A DNA stretch of 35,696 nucleotides from Acanthaster planci (GCF_001949145.1 NW_019091389.1:1203838-1239533); one strand, 5' to 3'; counted from the first letter of the stretch, positions 12,801 to 23,100 are shown. Notes: generated by a model from the sequence alone, not told the origin. Program-made: numbers and translations.

Positions 12801-15800
12801 CTAACTTAACTTGAGCGTGCTAAGAGATGCATGACATGAAAAAACCTATGTATGTCAAGCACATCATGCAATCAATTATGGCGAAATTAGACACTTTCAA
12901 ATAAAATTTTCCTGTAAAAATCTATGGGTCAATATTGATAAAAATACACAAAATCTTGAATTTCAAAAAACCTTTGTTTCTGCTACTGCTTGCACGGATG
13001 TGTAACAAGGAAATTACTACAAGGGTACAGCTCAAGCCAGTCATGCATTGTACAATGTACGTGTACCCCTAACTTAGAAAAGAAAGGGTAAATTACATAC
13101 ATACACATGTCAAAGGCACAGTACAGTAACAATACAAACTTAACGTGTGGTTTATTCTTGCAATTAAGGACACTACAGTGTGGTATTCTATGACAACTTC
13201 CTCCAGAATCTCTCAATTTCTCCTTGCTTGTTTGCATGCTACAGCCGAAAATGTCTGAGTAAGTTTAATTACGGGGTTTAATAGAAAGTTAGACGTTCAT
13301 TTGCAGGCAGGTTTTGAGCCAAAGCAGTGGCAATACATGCATACATGGAAATGTCATTTTCCCATAAATTTTAAAAGAAAGAAATAACTAAAAGATACAT
13401 GCATCCACTACACAGCTATTGAACTTGGCGTCATCTTCAAGTATGATACAGGTACCAGTATGTACAGCTAGCCAGGGCAGCAGTGCAGGTACATGTATGT
13501 GTGTATGCATGATCAGTGATCTAAAAAAGAGTCAGCTCTTCACAGCATATAAGACTAAGAAGAAGGTAAAAATGGCTTGGTAATAGTGATGTGATTAATG
13601 ACATTCTTAAATTGGTGGGGAGCTGTGTGGCCTGCTGCCCAAGAATGTTGACTGCCCTGGAATGCCTGAATCTGCAGAATGGATGGGTGCATGCCTTAAC
13701 TAGGTGTACAAGTACGGTATGCCTGCACAGGTACATTGTTAGTAAATGCATAGTAATTAGTATGTAATTAATGCTTTTTATGTACAAATATACATGTACT
13801 AAATGTACATGTACATGGTAAATCAGAATTAACTAAAAAACCTGATGACTGAAAAGAGAAAAAAAGTAAGCCCTACTTGTATTTTAAGATAAAACGGATT
13901 ATAATCTTCATTTTACCAGTATACACTGGTAGTCTGCATTTTCAATTTGTTAACAATTTTCTCTACTTCAAGATGCAACCATAGAGGAAGGACACAGAAA
14001 GAGTTTGAACTGCCTGGGCTATAACGTCTGGCCAATTACTGCTTTTTGGCATAGCTAGAGTGGCCCTCGCTACGCACCATCTGTTTCACAACCACAAAAC
14101 CCCTTTGTACCCTATGATCGCCGCCGCAATTTTTTGCTGGTAATCTGCATCCTTAAAACTTTGTGTACTGAGGTATAGGAAACTGAATATTCATGTATTT
14201 GTTGGTGCTTAGTATGATCTCATAACATCAAACTTAGTACTTGCGCAGTTGTTTGCATTATGCCAAGTGCCCAAAATGCACATGTGAAGTCGTTGCCCTT
14301 AATGAACGCTTTCTTCTGGAACTATTTTGGGAATAAATAGCCCCGTTGTTTACAGTATTTTGCGCTTTGTTTGAATAATTTTTATTATGGCATTTGCACA
14401 AAAAGCGTATTTTACGACATTTCATGATCACTCCCTGTGATGAAATAGCACATTTTGTTCCTTATGAACTCAGCTTTCCAGTAGTAGTGAATATTTTGTT
14501 GGCCAGTCTTAGCCAAATTTGTACCAAACCTTTGAAAACTGATGTGTTGGAGGAAGATGAATTACATTACAAACTTTGCATGGATTATGGAACAGTGTAT
14601 CAACATTGGAAACGTTTATTCAAGATGGCAAAAGTAGGTCTAATATTGGGGATTCTTCCCTTTGTATTTTCTGGTCAAAGCAACAATTAAATTGCAAGCA
14701 AAATACTATGAGTATTGCAAGGATATTATTGGCCCCGCTTGTCTGTCTAATCTGTGGGCAGTAACCAGGCATTTTTGGAATGTTTTCTATTATTCGTTTG
14801 ACTCGGCGGCGACGATCATTGAACATTTTGAAGTGCCAAGAGTTGCAACTCCCTCCGTGTCCTTCCTCTATGATGCAACTAAAGTTTCCTTCAACATTGT
14901 AACAGAATTTCTTTAAAACTGTACCAAGTCCTTCCAAACCTAAATTTTGCATGGTCCTTCGAAAGCAGGTGTTCTCCGAGAGTATTCATATCAATCAACT
15001 CTGTGAATGGCTAAGACTTTAAACAGCCCCCAGTACCATACATGTACATGTACCACAAGTTACACACGCACAAATACTGAACTGTTCTTATAGAACTATC
15101 CCACAGGTGACACAGGCTTACGTAAGCACAGCCCATAGCTACACTATGCACATTACACATGAACATGTTGCCTTTCCCTTGCTCCTGAAATTTAAATGGT
15201 AACTGAAAAATGTCTGAGGTACCGGTACGGTGGTAAAACAAAGAGAACATGGTTTGTTTCAGGTTTGCCTAGGGAACTAGTTTGGGAGTAATTGCAGAAA
15301 ACCCCACAACACAACAATTACCCCCTAGAATTTTGGCTAAGCAGTCAAAGTCTTGCACATCTGAAGCACTGTCTATGCAGTGCAAAGATGTCAAAACAAT
15401 TATAAGTCCGAACCAAGAACTCTGTCAGCAGCTAAGATGTTACGTGGCCATGAGGTGGAAATACCCTCATCTGAGACCGAAGCAACACAAAATGAGTGGG
15501 GAGCGTTGAAAAATTGTACGGTAAGTTCAAACCAAGTAGCCTGTTTGTTGGTGGCTGTGACGTTATGTTGCTATGAGGCATAAGCATTTATGAGCGATCA
15601 GACCTGACTCCAAAGCCGACGATAGATGTGTGGAAGGGTGTTCAGTAAATTAGACCCGTAAACAGGACCCTTTATGTATTCCATCGATACTGGGCCCTGT
15701 CTTAGGATGTACATGTATGTAAAAAAAGGCAATTGTTTACCTCCTAACATCTGCTACAAGTTTTATTAGCTGAAATTTCACCAGTAGGAGGGGCCTATGC

Positions 15801-16916
15801 TCACTACTTCAGTGTCAGACTATGTGTAGGGACAGTTGATATTAGACCGTCGCCAGCTAAACTTAGGCCGTGTCCGAAACAGGCTTCTAGAGCTATGGCT
15901 AGGTCTATTTTCTGCACGTCTCCATGCATTTCCAATGGAGTGAAGACCTAGACCTAGCTCTAGACAACAGATTCGGATGCAGCCTTACATTACAAAACAA
16001 TCTTTAGCTGGCTAAAATTTAAGTAGACACGGTGGACAGCAACCGCTTTGATGCTTATAAATGCACACCAAATTTCAAGCTGACCCCGTAGTCTAGTTGA
16101 TAGTGTGTACGCCATACAAGTTTTACTATTTATCTTAACAGCAAATGTGAAGAGCTCCCAGCTGGGTTTGATTCCCAGCTTTCAACTTTGTCTTTGTCCC
16201 AAAAACTGAAAATGTCTTTTGTTATTTATAAATTGACACCAACATTTAATTACAGACAGACAGAATTCTATTGTTAGGCCTACATTTTCTTTTTTTGTGA
16301 TTTATGATTCTGGAGGTTTTGTTCTAAGGGTAAAAGTCCAAAATTGTGAAATGGTTTGATTCCCACCTCATGAATATTAAGACACGAGGTCTATGTTGGA
16401 GCAGAACCAGACTACGATTTGTCAGGCCAAGAATTTTTTAAATATAAAGTAAAATTTTAACAAAACACTGGCATGTACACGGCTAGATATCATTTATATA
16501 TGTTTAAACTTATAGGCCTATATCCAATGCCTAAAATGGCAATTAGTAGGGTCAAAGTACGAGTTCATATAGTTACTCGGGATCGGGCTTGGTCAAGCAA
16601 GTACATGTATACTTACCAAGTACCATGCCTACAGCGCCTACCCCCAGAACTGTTGGGTCCGACGTCCGATCGTGGGAGCGGAGCGGACGTCGGACCCCAC
16701 AGTTCTGGGGGTATACATGTACATTTCACACAAATGTACCGCTAAAACATGATCATACTAAAAAATAAGGCCTAACAAGCATAAGTTAAGTAAAAAGTAA
16801 CACAAGACCTACTTACCTCCCCAAATGCCAAGCTTCAGTTGCGACGCATCCAGATTCTCAACATACTGACCGAGAAAACGATTCAGTAAGTCCACAACAA
16901 GTGATTCGAAAACCAT
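770..16916 (-). CDS. VPS13: VPS13A/C-type lipid-transfer protein, N-terminal 10 exons (gene runs off the left edge)
   Basis: VPS13 proteins are very long hydrophobic-groove proteins that move phospholipids in bulk at organelle contact sites; the N-terminal chorein region usually faces the ER. Ten exons join in frame: 16916-16817, 11435-11392, 5752-5614, 4709-4596, 3805-3642, 3311-3252, 2951-2871, 2545-2485, 1620-1493 and 876-770, about 332 residues. Diagnostic stretches are the start [20 protein letters not shown], then [55 protein letters not shown] and [11 protein letters not shown], all in the family order. The IWGG and IKYDA motifs resemble VPS13A and VPS13C, not VPS13B or VPS13D; A and C cannot be told apart, and an invertebrate may have one ancestral copy. 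All exon lengths and phases agree, no stop interrupts the model, and the gene looks intact. The rest of the protein (typically over 3000 residues) lies outside the window. Confidence 0.96.
1493..1620 (-). CDS. VPS13: VPS13 coding exon 9
   Basis: A 128-nt exon after GATTTCAACAG, starting with the completed Leu codon and [13 protein letters not shown], then [20 protein letters not shown]. It corresponds to the family's PISANAKL...INLEIELHNIAIE block. It ends AAACAG before GTAAAT (phase 0). Confidence 0.94.
1881..2205. repeat. Imperfect fold-back (inverted-repeat) element in VPS13 intron 8
   Basis: Two arms (about 1881-2017 and 2042-2205) are inverted copies. The innermost parts, 1965-2015 and 2044-2097, are the best: both carry CATTTGAGCAAGCGATACGC (one on each strand) and TGCTTAGGCGCAGGC. 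The outer parts share TTACCAAAGATC / GACCAAAGATC and GGCGCAAGATGG. It is GC-richer than its surroundings and resembles a MITE or fold-back transposon; no ORF in it looks real. Confidence 0.8.
2485..2545 (-). CDS. VPS13: VPS13 coding exon 8
   Basis: A 61-nt exon between CATTCACTCAG and GTGAGT, encoding [20 protein letters not shown] and ending in phase 1. The sequence is less conserved than its neighbours, but its position before the (F/Y)xPIS motif is as in the family. Confidence 0.9.
2871..2951 (-). CDS. VPS13: VPS13 coding exon 7
   Basis: An 81-nt, phase 0-0 exon after TGTTCACAG, encoding [18 protein letters not shown] and on to PQQQ. The LRLDxLSxYWN core is the conserved counterpart of IRLDSLSAYWN in VPS13C. 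The donor is GTAATG. Confidence 0.94.
3252..3311 (-). CDS. VPS13: VPS13 coding exon 6
   Basis: A 60-nt, phase 0-0 exon encoding [20 protein letters not shown] between ATTTTGTAG and GTATTG. It matches the family segment that carries a Trp-x-x-Cys and ends in K(I/L)(I/V)YK. Confidence 0.92.
3642..3805 (-). CDS. VPS13: VPS13 coding exon 5
   Basis: A 164-nt exon between CTATCTCCAG and GTGAGT. It encodes [20 protein letters not shown] and [20 protein letters not shown], among the best-conserved blocks of the VPS13 N-terminus (family: TQIIKNLQVKISSIHIRYED). It ends in phase 0 after NISLK. Confidence 0.96.
4596..4709 (-). CDS. VPS13: VPS13 coding exon 4 (charged linker)
   Basis: A 114-nt exon after a CTGTATCCAG acceptor, starting [17 protein letters not shown] and becoming a Lys/Glu-rich probable helix ([14 protein letters not shown]). 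VPS13A/C paralogues vary in length here. The donor GTCAGA is weaker than the others, so the exact 3' edge is less sure, but it restores the frame of exon 5 by creating a GAG codon. Confidence 0.9.
4917..5139. repeat. Imperfect fold-back element in VPS13 intron 3
   Basis: Left arm 4917-5019 and right arm 5035-5139 are diverged inverted copies, roughly three quarters identical by eye. Shared words include GCGAAATCT, ATTGGCCAA, AGAGTTTG/GGAGTTTG and ATACGG. The loop is about 15 nt. It is MITE-like and differs in sequence from the other fold-backs in the window. Confidence 0.7.
5614..5752 (-). CDS. VPS13: VPS13 coding exon 3
   Basis: A 139-nt exon after TTCTCCCAACAG, encoding 46 residues from [12 protein letters not shown] to YVIVAPNT, including the strongly conserved IPWKNLY motif of the chorein domain. 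It ends ACAG before GTACAT (phase 1). Confidence 0.95.
5753..11391 (-). other. VPS13 intron 2 (5.6 kb)
   Basis: A long AT-rich intron between exons 3 and 2, dense in ACATGTA and TACATGTA palindromes (for example near 6210-6235, 6565-6590 and 9855-9875). It contains the 180-bp tandem duplication at 9041. I found no conserved exon, RNA gene or transposon ORF in it. Confidence 0.8.
9041..9396. repeat. 180-bp tandem duplication in VPS13 intron 2
   Basis: GTTAACCTTGAACTGCCAGT begins at 9041 and again at 9221. The two units are nearly identical through ACACCTTCCCAAAA; the second has a 4-bp deletion in a CATACATGTA run and a few substitutions. The junction is an A-rich tract ending AAAAAAAAGG, which may have promoted slippage or unequal exchange. 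Confidence 0.93.
11392..11435 (-). CDS. VPS13: VPS13 coding exon 2
   Basis: A 44-nt exon between TTTTTGCAG and GTAAGT, encoding [14 protein letters not shown] after the split glycine codon. It matches the conserved second exon of VPS13A/C (family form: GAVALKNLQIKENAL) and keeps phase 1 to 0. The exon is far from both neighbours, with about 5 kb of intron on each side. Confidence 0.94.
12543..13077. repeat. Perfect 268-bp tandem duplication in VPS13 intron 1
   Basis: The unit starting TTGAGCGTGCTAAGAGATGC at 12543 recurs at 12811 and reads identically through GTGTACCCCTAACTTA. I saw no mismatch between the two copies, so the duplication is very young, is being homogenised, or is an assembly artefact. 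Confidence 0.95.
15851..16014. repeat. Fold-back element in VPS13 intron 1
   Basis: Left arm about 15851-15909 and right arm about 15943-16014 are inverted copies: CCAGCTAAA, TCCGAA, TCTAGAGCTA and AGGTCT occur on opposite strands in mirrored order. The centre adds a small CTCCAT...ATGGAG hairpin. It is MITE-like and has no ORF. Confidence 0.7.
16085..16180 (+). repeat. tRNA-derived SINE fragment
   Basis: An A-box-like TAGTCTAGTTGATAGTG near 16089 is followed about 75 nt later by GGTTTGATTCC near 16165, a B box with the usual C replaced by T. Spacing and context fit the head of a decayed tRNA-derived SINE. It cannot fold into a functional tRNA as read. Confidence 0.45.
16639..16713. repeat. 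Near-perfect 30-bp-arm hairpin
   Basis: Arms 16639-16668 and 16684-16713 are reverse complements with one mismatch. They contain CCCCCAGAACTGT and GGGTCCGACGTCCG, with a 15-nt loop. The element is GC- and CpG-rich in AT-rich intron sequence, about 100 bp downstream of VPS13 exon 1 in the direction of transcription. It could be a compact inverted-repeat transposon or a structured intronic RNA. Confidence 0.9.
16817..16916 (-). CDS. VPS13: VPS13 coding exon 1
   Basis: This exon carries the initiator ATG (16916-16914) and 33 codons starting [14 protein letters not shown], the universal start of VPS13A/C chorein domains. It ends in GGA G followed by GTAAGT (phase 1). The start is chosen because it matches the family N-terminus exactly; the ATG directly follows a small hairpin in the 5' UTR. 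Confidence 0.95.
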
Positions 16917-16938
16917 TTTAACCGATTTACGGTTAAAA
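16916..16938 (-). promoter_or_regulatory. 5' UTR hairpin touching the VPS13 start codon
   Basis: Perfect 9-bp arms TTTTAACCG / CGGTTAAAA with a 5-nt loop end exactly on the A of the ATG (minus strand). The stem is AT-rich and therefore weak. Whether it affects initiation is unknown. Confidence 0.5.
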
Positions 16939-19181
16939 GCGCCGCAAAATCGGGTAAAAATGGGCGGGCAACTGTTGACAAATCAACCGTCTGTTCCGTG
17001 AGCTTCATCGATCATGCATCCGTCCCATCGAGGGTGGTCAGTGCTAGTGGAGGTCAAAGGTTATATTTCCATACCTAAAGTTTTGTACCAGTCGCTTTGT
17101 TGCACCATGGTTGCACAAAACAATGAGGTGGTGAGGGGTACATAAAATCTGAAGGTGATGGGGCTATATAGCCTCCACTTATTTGACCAGGGAAAAGGCT
17201 ATTGGATTATCCATACCCATACAACAGACACACGCTTTTTCGTGATGCAAAAAAGACAGATTTTTAGAAGCCAAACAACCAAACTATTAGCATGAAGAGC
17301 GCCTCCTAGCGTCAGCAGGTATCTGGGATCGGGAGGGGACCTGTTTCTGGATCTAGATCTGTGTTATACTGTGCAATCTCCTTTACAGGGTAACCCGCAC
17401 AGTACGTTTAATACTCACATATTCAAACATTTGGCTTGCCTTAACTAATCAAACAAGTCCTCGTTAATTTAGGCGTCAAAGTAATTTTTGCCGGTGGTAT
17501 TTAACTTGGCAAAAAAAAAGACTTTTCAGCTGGCTGAAACATATCAAATTACACTAACAATCACGCATTTTGAACCAGTAAATCAAATTTCTGCGGAATC
17601 AGCAACAGCACTACCTACTAAACATTTTGCAGCTCAAACTTAAATACTGAATGAAACTGAGAAAAAAATCGTGGTTCCCACATTCTAACGTTATCCATAG
17701 TTTTGTATATACATATTATGCTAAAACTCTTGCCACTTCATTGCATTAAATTTTGTTTAGGCACGAAAGGCCTCTTGCACACCTTTTCCGGTCTGTTTTG
17801 CGTTATATAATAAAATGTACACATTTGCTGATACGCCATGCTGGGATTTCATAATGCTTTACTAAAATTATTTCTTCTGTACAAACTGAAGACTTCGAGA
17901 CTAAATTTCCAAGCTAGACTTTATTAGTTTCTTGTCTGGTTGGTCTTTATCACTTTTACCAGAGATAGTTTATGGCGTTAATATTTGATTTATAATACAG
18001 ATCCGACTTCCCCCAGTCGCCCAGTATTTCACCATTCAGGTTCTTTTACAAATGAGGACAAGGTAAACAAGACGTGTTTTCAACAGATTTTCTTCATTGT
18101 AAATTTTTTTATCCCAAATATTAAAGTACACAGAGTGGTACATCCCAGGCCTTATATTAAAAAGAAATTTTCACTGGGTGAGAAAATTCCGTTGAATTGT
18201 CAACAGATCTGGCTTTTGTTTGCTTTATAAAAAAATCCATGCGATTTAACACGACCTATTCATTGCTCTTCCGTTTTCATACGACACGCGTCATCTGGGC
18301 TAAACCTAAAAGCAGATGGGCGATGCCAAACTTTTTGTTAAATTCATTGAACAGGAGCTTGTTTGTTACGGGAATCCCATGAACCACGCTGCCAAATTCC
18401 AATCTCGAAGTGCTGGCTTTCAGAGCATTATAATTAACACATGGCCATTACGGAAGAGTAAAATGAGCCTTGTTCAAGCCACTTTTTAGGGCAAGAAACA
18501 ATAAGCGAGGTGGCAAGTAGGTCTTCAAATTGCAAATGCTACCTACAATGACACCTCTCTCTTATATCAGACCCTAAACCTGGTTTCAGCGCTTTCGCGC
18601 CATAAGTGGTGTGAGTCAGTATCAGGTTAATGCCCCATAACTATACAAACACCGACTTTTACTGGCTTTTTCCAGCCCATCATTCATTAAAAACTGCAAT
18701 GTGTTATAACCGTACGAGAGGAAAACACTGAGCTGATTACTCGGTTGTTCCGACTGTTTTCCTAATCATGCTCAGAGACAGTGGCAAATCCAGCGTGGGC
18801 AGGATAAGCTGGCCTTTGGAGATAATTTCCATTTATTTAACAGAAGGGATCTGAAGGCGCCAAAATTTCGGAAATGGCAACACCACTTTTCTTGAGGTAA
18901 ATATTTTTTTACGGTTGACAAAAATAACCTGTTTGAAAAAAAATTCCATGTTGCCACGAGCTTCATCCAAACCTAGATACGCCACCGAATAGGTGTTGCA
19001 GAAAATAGCGTATCGTTCATCAAAATCATCTATAATCTGAATACGACAGAACTCTATGAGGTAGGCCTATGTCATTATGTACACGTATATATCATTACAG
19101 CTTAAAAATCCAAATCATCCTACTTCTCTTTGCATACCGTCATTCTCTAATTACTGTACTTCATGGCGAGTTCAAACTGAC
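16939..19181. other. Spacer upstream of VPS13
   Basis: This should hold the VPS13 promoter, but I see no TATA box or other decisive element near 16940-17100. The remainder is AT-rich. An ORF of 56 codons on the minus strand (18447-18277) has coding-like composition but no recognised domain. Confidence 0.6.
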
Positions 19182-19322
19182 ATGAGCGATCATTATCAGG
19201 CGCGATCAGTGCACAGTCGAATGAGAAGGGCGATGACCAGAAGACGGAACGCGGAGAAGCAGGGTGTTACGAGGGCGCCACCAGCTAAAGAGAGAAAAAG
19301 AAGAAATCGAAAGTCAAAGTGA
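19182..19322 (+). CDS. Small Arg/Lys-rich ORF (doubtful)
   Basis: ATG at 19182 opens 46 codons to TGA at 19320. The product starts MSDHYQARSVHSRMRRAM, and about two fifths of the residues are Arg or Lys, with APPAKERKRRNRKSK at the end. It could be a small basic nuclear protein, the last exon of a larger gene, or chance. The local GC content is higher than around it. An upstream in-frame extension begins at 19077. I do not recognise it and cannot confirm that it is expressed. Confidence 0.25.
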   Translation: MSDHYQARSVHSRMRRAMTRRRNAEKQGVTRAPPAKERKRRNRKSK

Positions 19323-19924
19323 TGGGTACACTACCTTTGCATACAGCCTACGTTTAACAGTAGGTCGACATATAAAGTTTAATCTTAATATCATTTCTTT
19401 CTGATCTAGCCTTTGCTCTTGACAACGTGGGGTTCGATATGCGTAAATTTACAGAAATTATGATGGGTTAAATAATTCATGGGTGTTGTAATGTGTGATT
19501 GTACACTTTCTGTCAAATTATTTGTACTAAATCAGCAGACAATATCCTTCCCCACTGTAACTCTTATCATACAACATCTGAATAAATATGCCTTTTTGAA
19601 AAACTAAACTGGCTCAGAGAACATTGAATCGCTGGTACATCGTGGCTTTTCACATAAGGCGGACAATAAAAAATATACCCTATAAGCTTGTAAAACAAAC
19701 GAAACATTCAATCGAAGCACTAACTATTTTAAAACTAGTTAAAATCTTGTCGCTATTAAAAGCCTTTGCCTGAGTGAGAAGCGAAAAGGGCAAGTGCGGT
19801 ACCGGTCAGATGACGAGAATTATTTCAGGCATTGCATAAAACAATGAATGTTTCGCCTTATGAAATTTGAAATTCTAAATTCAATCTGTCAAGTCACCTC
19901 ACGACATTATGAATAAAACTGCAG

Positions 19925-20157
19925 TTACAATTTTAATAATAAACTAATCCTATCCGACCGGGATCCGCCCGTGTCTTTAAAACTGAAGGCCTTTAAGTGC
20001 TCTGAACGCTGACATTTTAACAGCATGGCCTTTTGACATTGTACATTTGGTGAGCCAGTATTGCAGCTGCATGCTCCGGTCATGCTGTTGCATGTTGTCC
20101 CTGGTGGACACTGACAGATAGCGGCACACCCAGGTCCATACCGGCCGGATAGACACT
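19925..20157 (-). CDS. EMI-EGF gene exon 5 (EGF repeat 2, tail, stop)
   Basis: After CACCCGGTAG the exon encodes CLSGRYGPGC, CQCPPGTTC, TGACSCNTGSPNVQC: a second eight-cysteine repeat. A 36-residue tail with one extra Cys follows, ending SLLLKL at TAA (19927-19925). No phase-1 donor lies between the last EGF cysteine and the stop, so this should be the terminal exon. The tail contains a motif resembling a hAT transposon end (19958-19973), so it may be transposon-derived. Confidence 0.8.
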
Positions 20158-23100
20158 CTACCGGGTGAGTTACGAAAAATCAGAAACATACAAGAGTATA
20201 AACGCAGGGTAAACCAATTAAACGGAGAACTGCTGCATACGCCATCAAGCTGAGAAAATGCTCAAGTATATTGTGACATCGAATTGAAGCCAATGTCAAA
20301 GCTGCGTTTGGGACTAATTAACGGTCAGCAGAAACACTTAAGCATACTTTGCAGCATGAAAGTGCCAAAACGTTTTGTGCACGTTCACTGCTCCCGTTCC
20401 TTTCAACTTTCCAAACAGTTTATTGAAAATTGTTTTTGAACAGACAAACCATCCCGTTCAGAATCACCAACCATCTTCCAACATGACTGCTTCCATTAAT
20501 TCATGACTGACGACTGGAACACTTTACAGTCTAAAATTTCTCTTGGCTCATAAAACTCAACCAGTTACTAATTTTTTTGTTATTTCATTTGAAGAGATCA
20601 TACCAATATGCAGTGGTGCGTTACAAAACAGCTACCTTGTTTGACATGAATTAATTTGGCTTAAAGAGCACATATACTTTTCCTGAGACCTCCAGAATAC
20701 CGTACTAGTGCCCTACCAACTGAGCTATGCAGCCTTCTGTTGCTGGCTCTCCCCAGTGGTCAATATTTTTGTTCGGGACGCGCTAACCAGAAGCATTAAA
20801 GCTGAAAAACCATATAGCCAGGGATCACACCCAAATTACACGATACAACCTCGGAAGTGTTGAACAGGGATCACTCTCAGAGGTAGGGCTTTTTGAAAGC
20901 ATATCTTTTTGAATTTATAGATTAACTTTCTTTTTGAATTTATAGATTAACACCCTGCTTATAAGGACAGGGGCGGATCCAGACCACTTAAAGGTGGGAA
21001 TAATTTTTACCGTGGGCTTCCTGTCCAGTACTATTCGCCCATTTGGGGGAAAGGGCCATTCTCCATTATCGTGTTTGGATTTTTCCACAAAGCCTACCCA
21101 CCTTCATCGCACGTAGCGCCGTAGTATCCTGGCAAGCAGACACATTTCCCGTCCTTGGGCCTGCAGGTACCGTGATCCTTAGCTTGGAAGCATACCTGTG
21201 GACATTGGAAGGTGCAGTTGATGCCATAGGTGCCTGGTAGACAGGCTGTTGATAATCAAGATACACTTTGTGGTAGGGTACTTAGCCTAAACCCAACATA
21301 AAAAGTAGTTGAACTTTCACTTTTAAGGATGAAACTGAAGATGATCCCATTGGTTATAACATGGAGGCTTACAACCCTCTTGTCAACTGCATTAATCATT
21401 AGCCTATCGGCATCGTTCTTTTAATAGCAACTCTGATTTCAAATGCATTTTCTCAATCGTTTTGAAAATCGTTTTGTTATCAACCGAGATATTTTCGTTT
21501 TAAGTCTCAAATCTATGGACAACTCGAAACTTACGATGACACATGGCAGCATTTAGTGTGTATCCTGGGCAACATACACGACGTGACCTGTAACCGGTAC
21601 GAATTTCTGTCTTGTACGCAGTTTGGTATACGGCTCTATGGAAAGAATCAACAACAGAAATGGGTTTGAAATGATATTCGTTTGTATCTATGATTAGACA
21701 GAGGTATAAAAAATTACAAGTTGAAGAAAATCGTTATTGGCCATTTGAGTCAACTTCGAAACGAATCATCGGACATAAACTACGGTACGCTCCTGACTTC
21801 ACGCGATACAGATATATGCGTGTGGGTGAGACGCTGCTGTAAATCATGTATATTTATACATCGAGTGAAATCGGGAAAATCTCAGCTGAATTTTCCAATT
21901 CTGATTTTAGTTTTTCTTGTTCTTTTTATTGGGGGGGCTTGTAGTATGCATTCTACTGCCGTTTATGTTTTATTTTAAAATTCGACTTTCTTTGTAAGTG
22001 AAAGTATCATTCCACTACTCCGGGAAGAAAGTTATAAATTCATAATATTTTATCTGCTAGTCTTTAATACGGCTTTCATTTCACCATATCACCAGTTTCA
22101 TAACAAAAAAGTAAATTAATGAATAAATTGATAATGTGCCAGAACCAATTCATCACCACATTTTGAAGAAGTTACTGTACTTTAAAGCTCTTACTTTCGC
22201 ACTGTGCAAGTGAACAATTTGATGATGTCACCACATGGTACGTAGTAAATACGATGATGAGCAATAACCGCCGTCGATACCACAACTGGTTCACTGAAAC
22301 TGACATGGAAATAAACTTGCCATTATCTGTGATACTAACTTTTATTTTTTCTCTGCTAACGTTAACTTTGTCTCCACCTCTCAAATACTTGCCTTTGGTG
22401 TATTAGAGGTGAACAAAATGCTGAGTTGAAAGTTGTCCGAAAGCAGTACACCCGTGGCATAATAAGTCTACTTGGATCTTCTTGGTTCCCTGGATGGAGG
22501 CGGGGACCATGGTTCGTACATGCATATCTCAGTCTCTCGGAGGAAATTCAACTGGTTGTATCAAGCAGTACAATTTGAAATGATTTGTAATCATATCTGC
22601 CATCAACTCGGTCGTCATCATCCCATTCATAATCATGCAATCATTCATTTTAGACAGTTGAAACACCATAGAGCTGTGTATTGATATTTATATATCTTTT
22701 TCAATACGCGACATTATTTTCCGTAGCCCCTTCTCCTCTTACGCGAACTCGTTAAAAAATATATTATTTAATGAAAAGTTTAGTAAGTAGTAAGTAATTT
22801 TTGAAAATGTCATTTGTAAGTTTTGGCTGAATAAACTTTATTCGGATTTTTAATGGGTATAATCAAATTTGCTCGTACACGTGGCTATCAATGAGCAATT
22901 TCCGTTGTTGTAAAGGGGGAAGTCATTAATTTCCATTCGAAAGCTGCCCTCTCATGCCAATGGCGCAAGATAATATAGCAGTTGGAAGTGTTCGAATGAG
23001 AGTCAATGCCCTTACAGCACCAAGAATAACATTGCCCAGATCATAAAGTTACTCGTCTAGAACCAAAGGAGTGCCAAACTTAAACCAAGTTAGCATCGCG

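Larger units (their letters stand above)
11436..16816 (-). other. VPS13 intron 1 (5.4 kb)
   Basis: A long first intron containing the 268-bp tandem duplication, a fold-back element, a tRNA-like SINE fragment and a strong hairpin near its 5' end. ORFs around 14394-14952 and 15282-15583 have no recognisable domain and I treat them as chance. Confidence 0.8.

Noticed and set aside
14394-14952. ORFs of up to 110 codons on both strands in VPS13 intron 1
   Set aside because: They shadow each other, with no recognised domain and no splice evidence.
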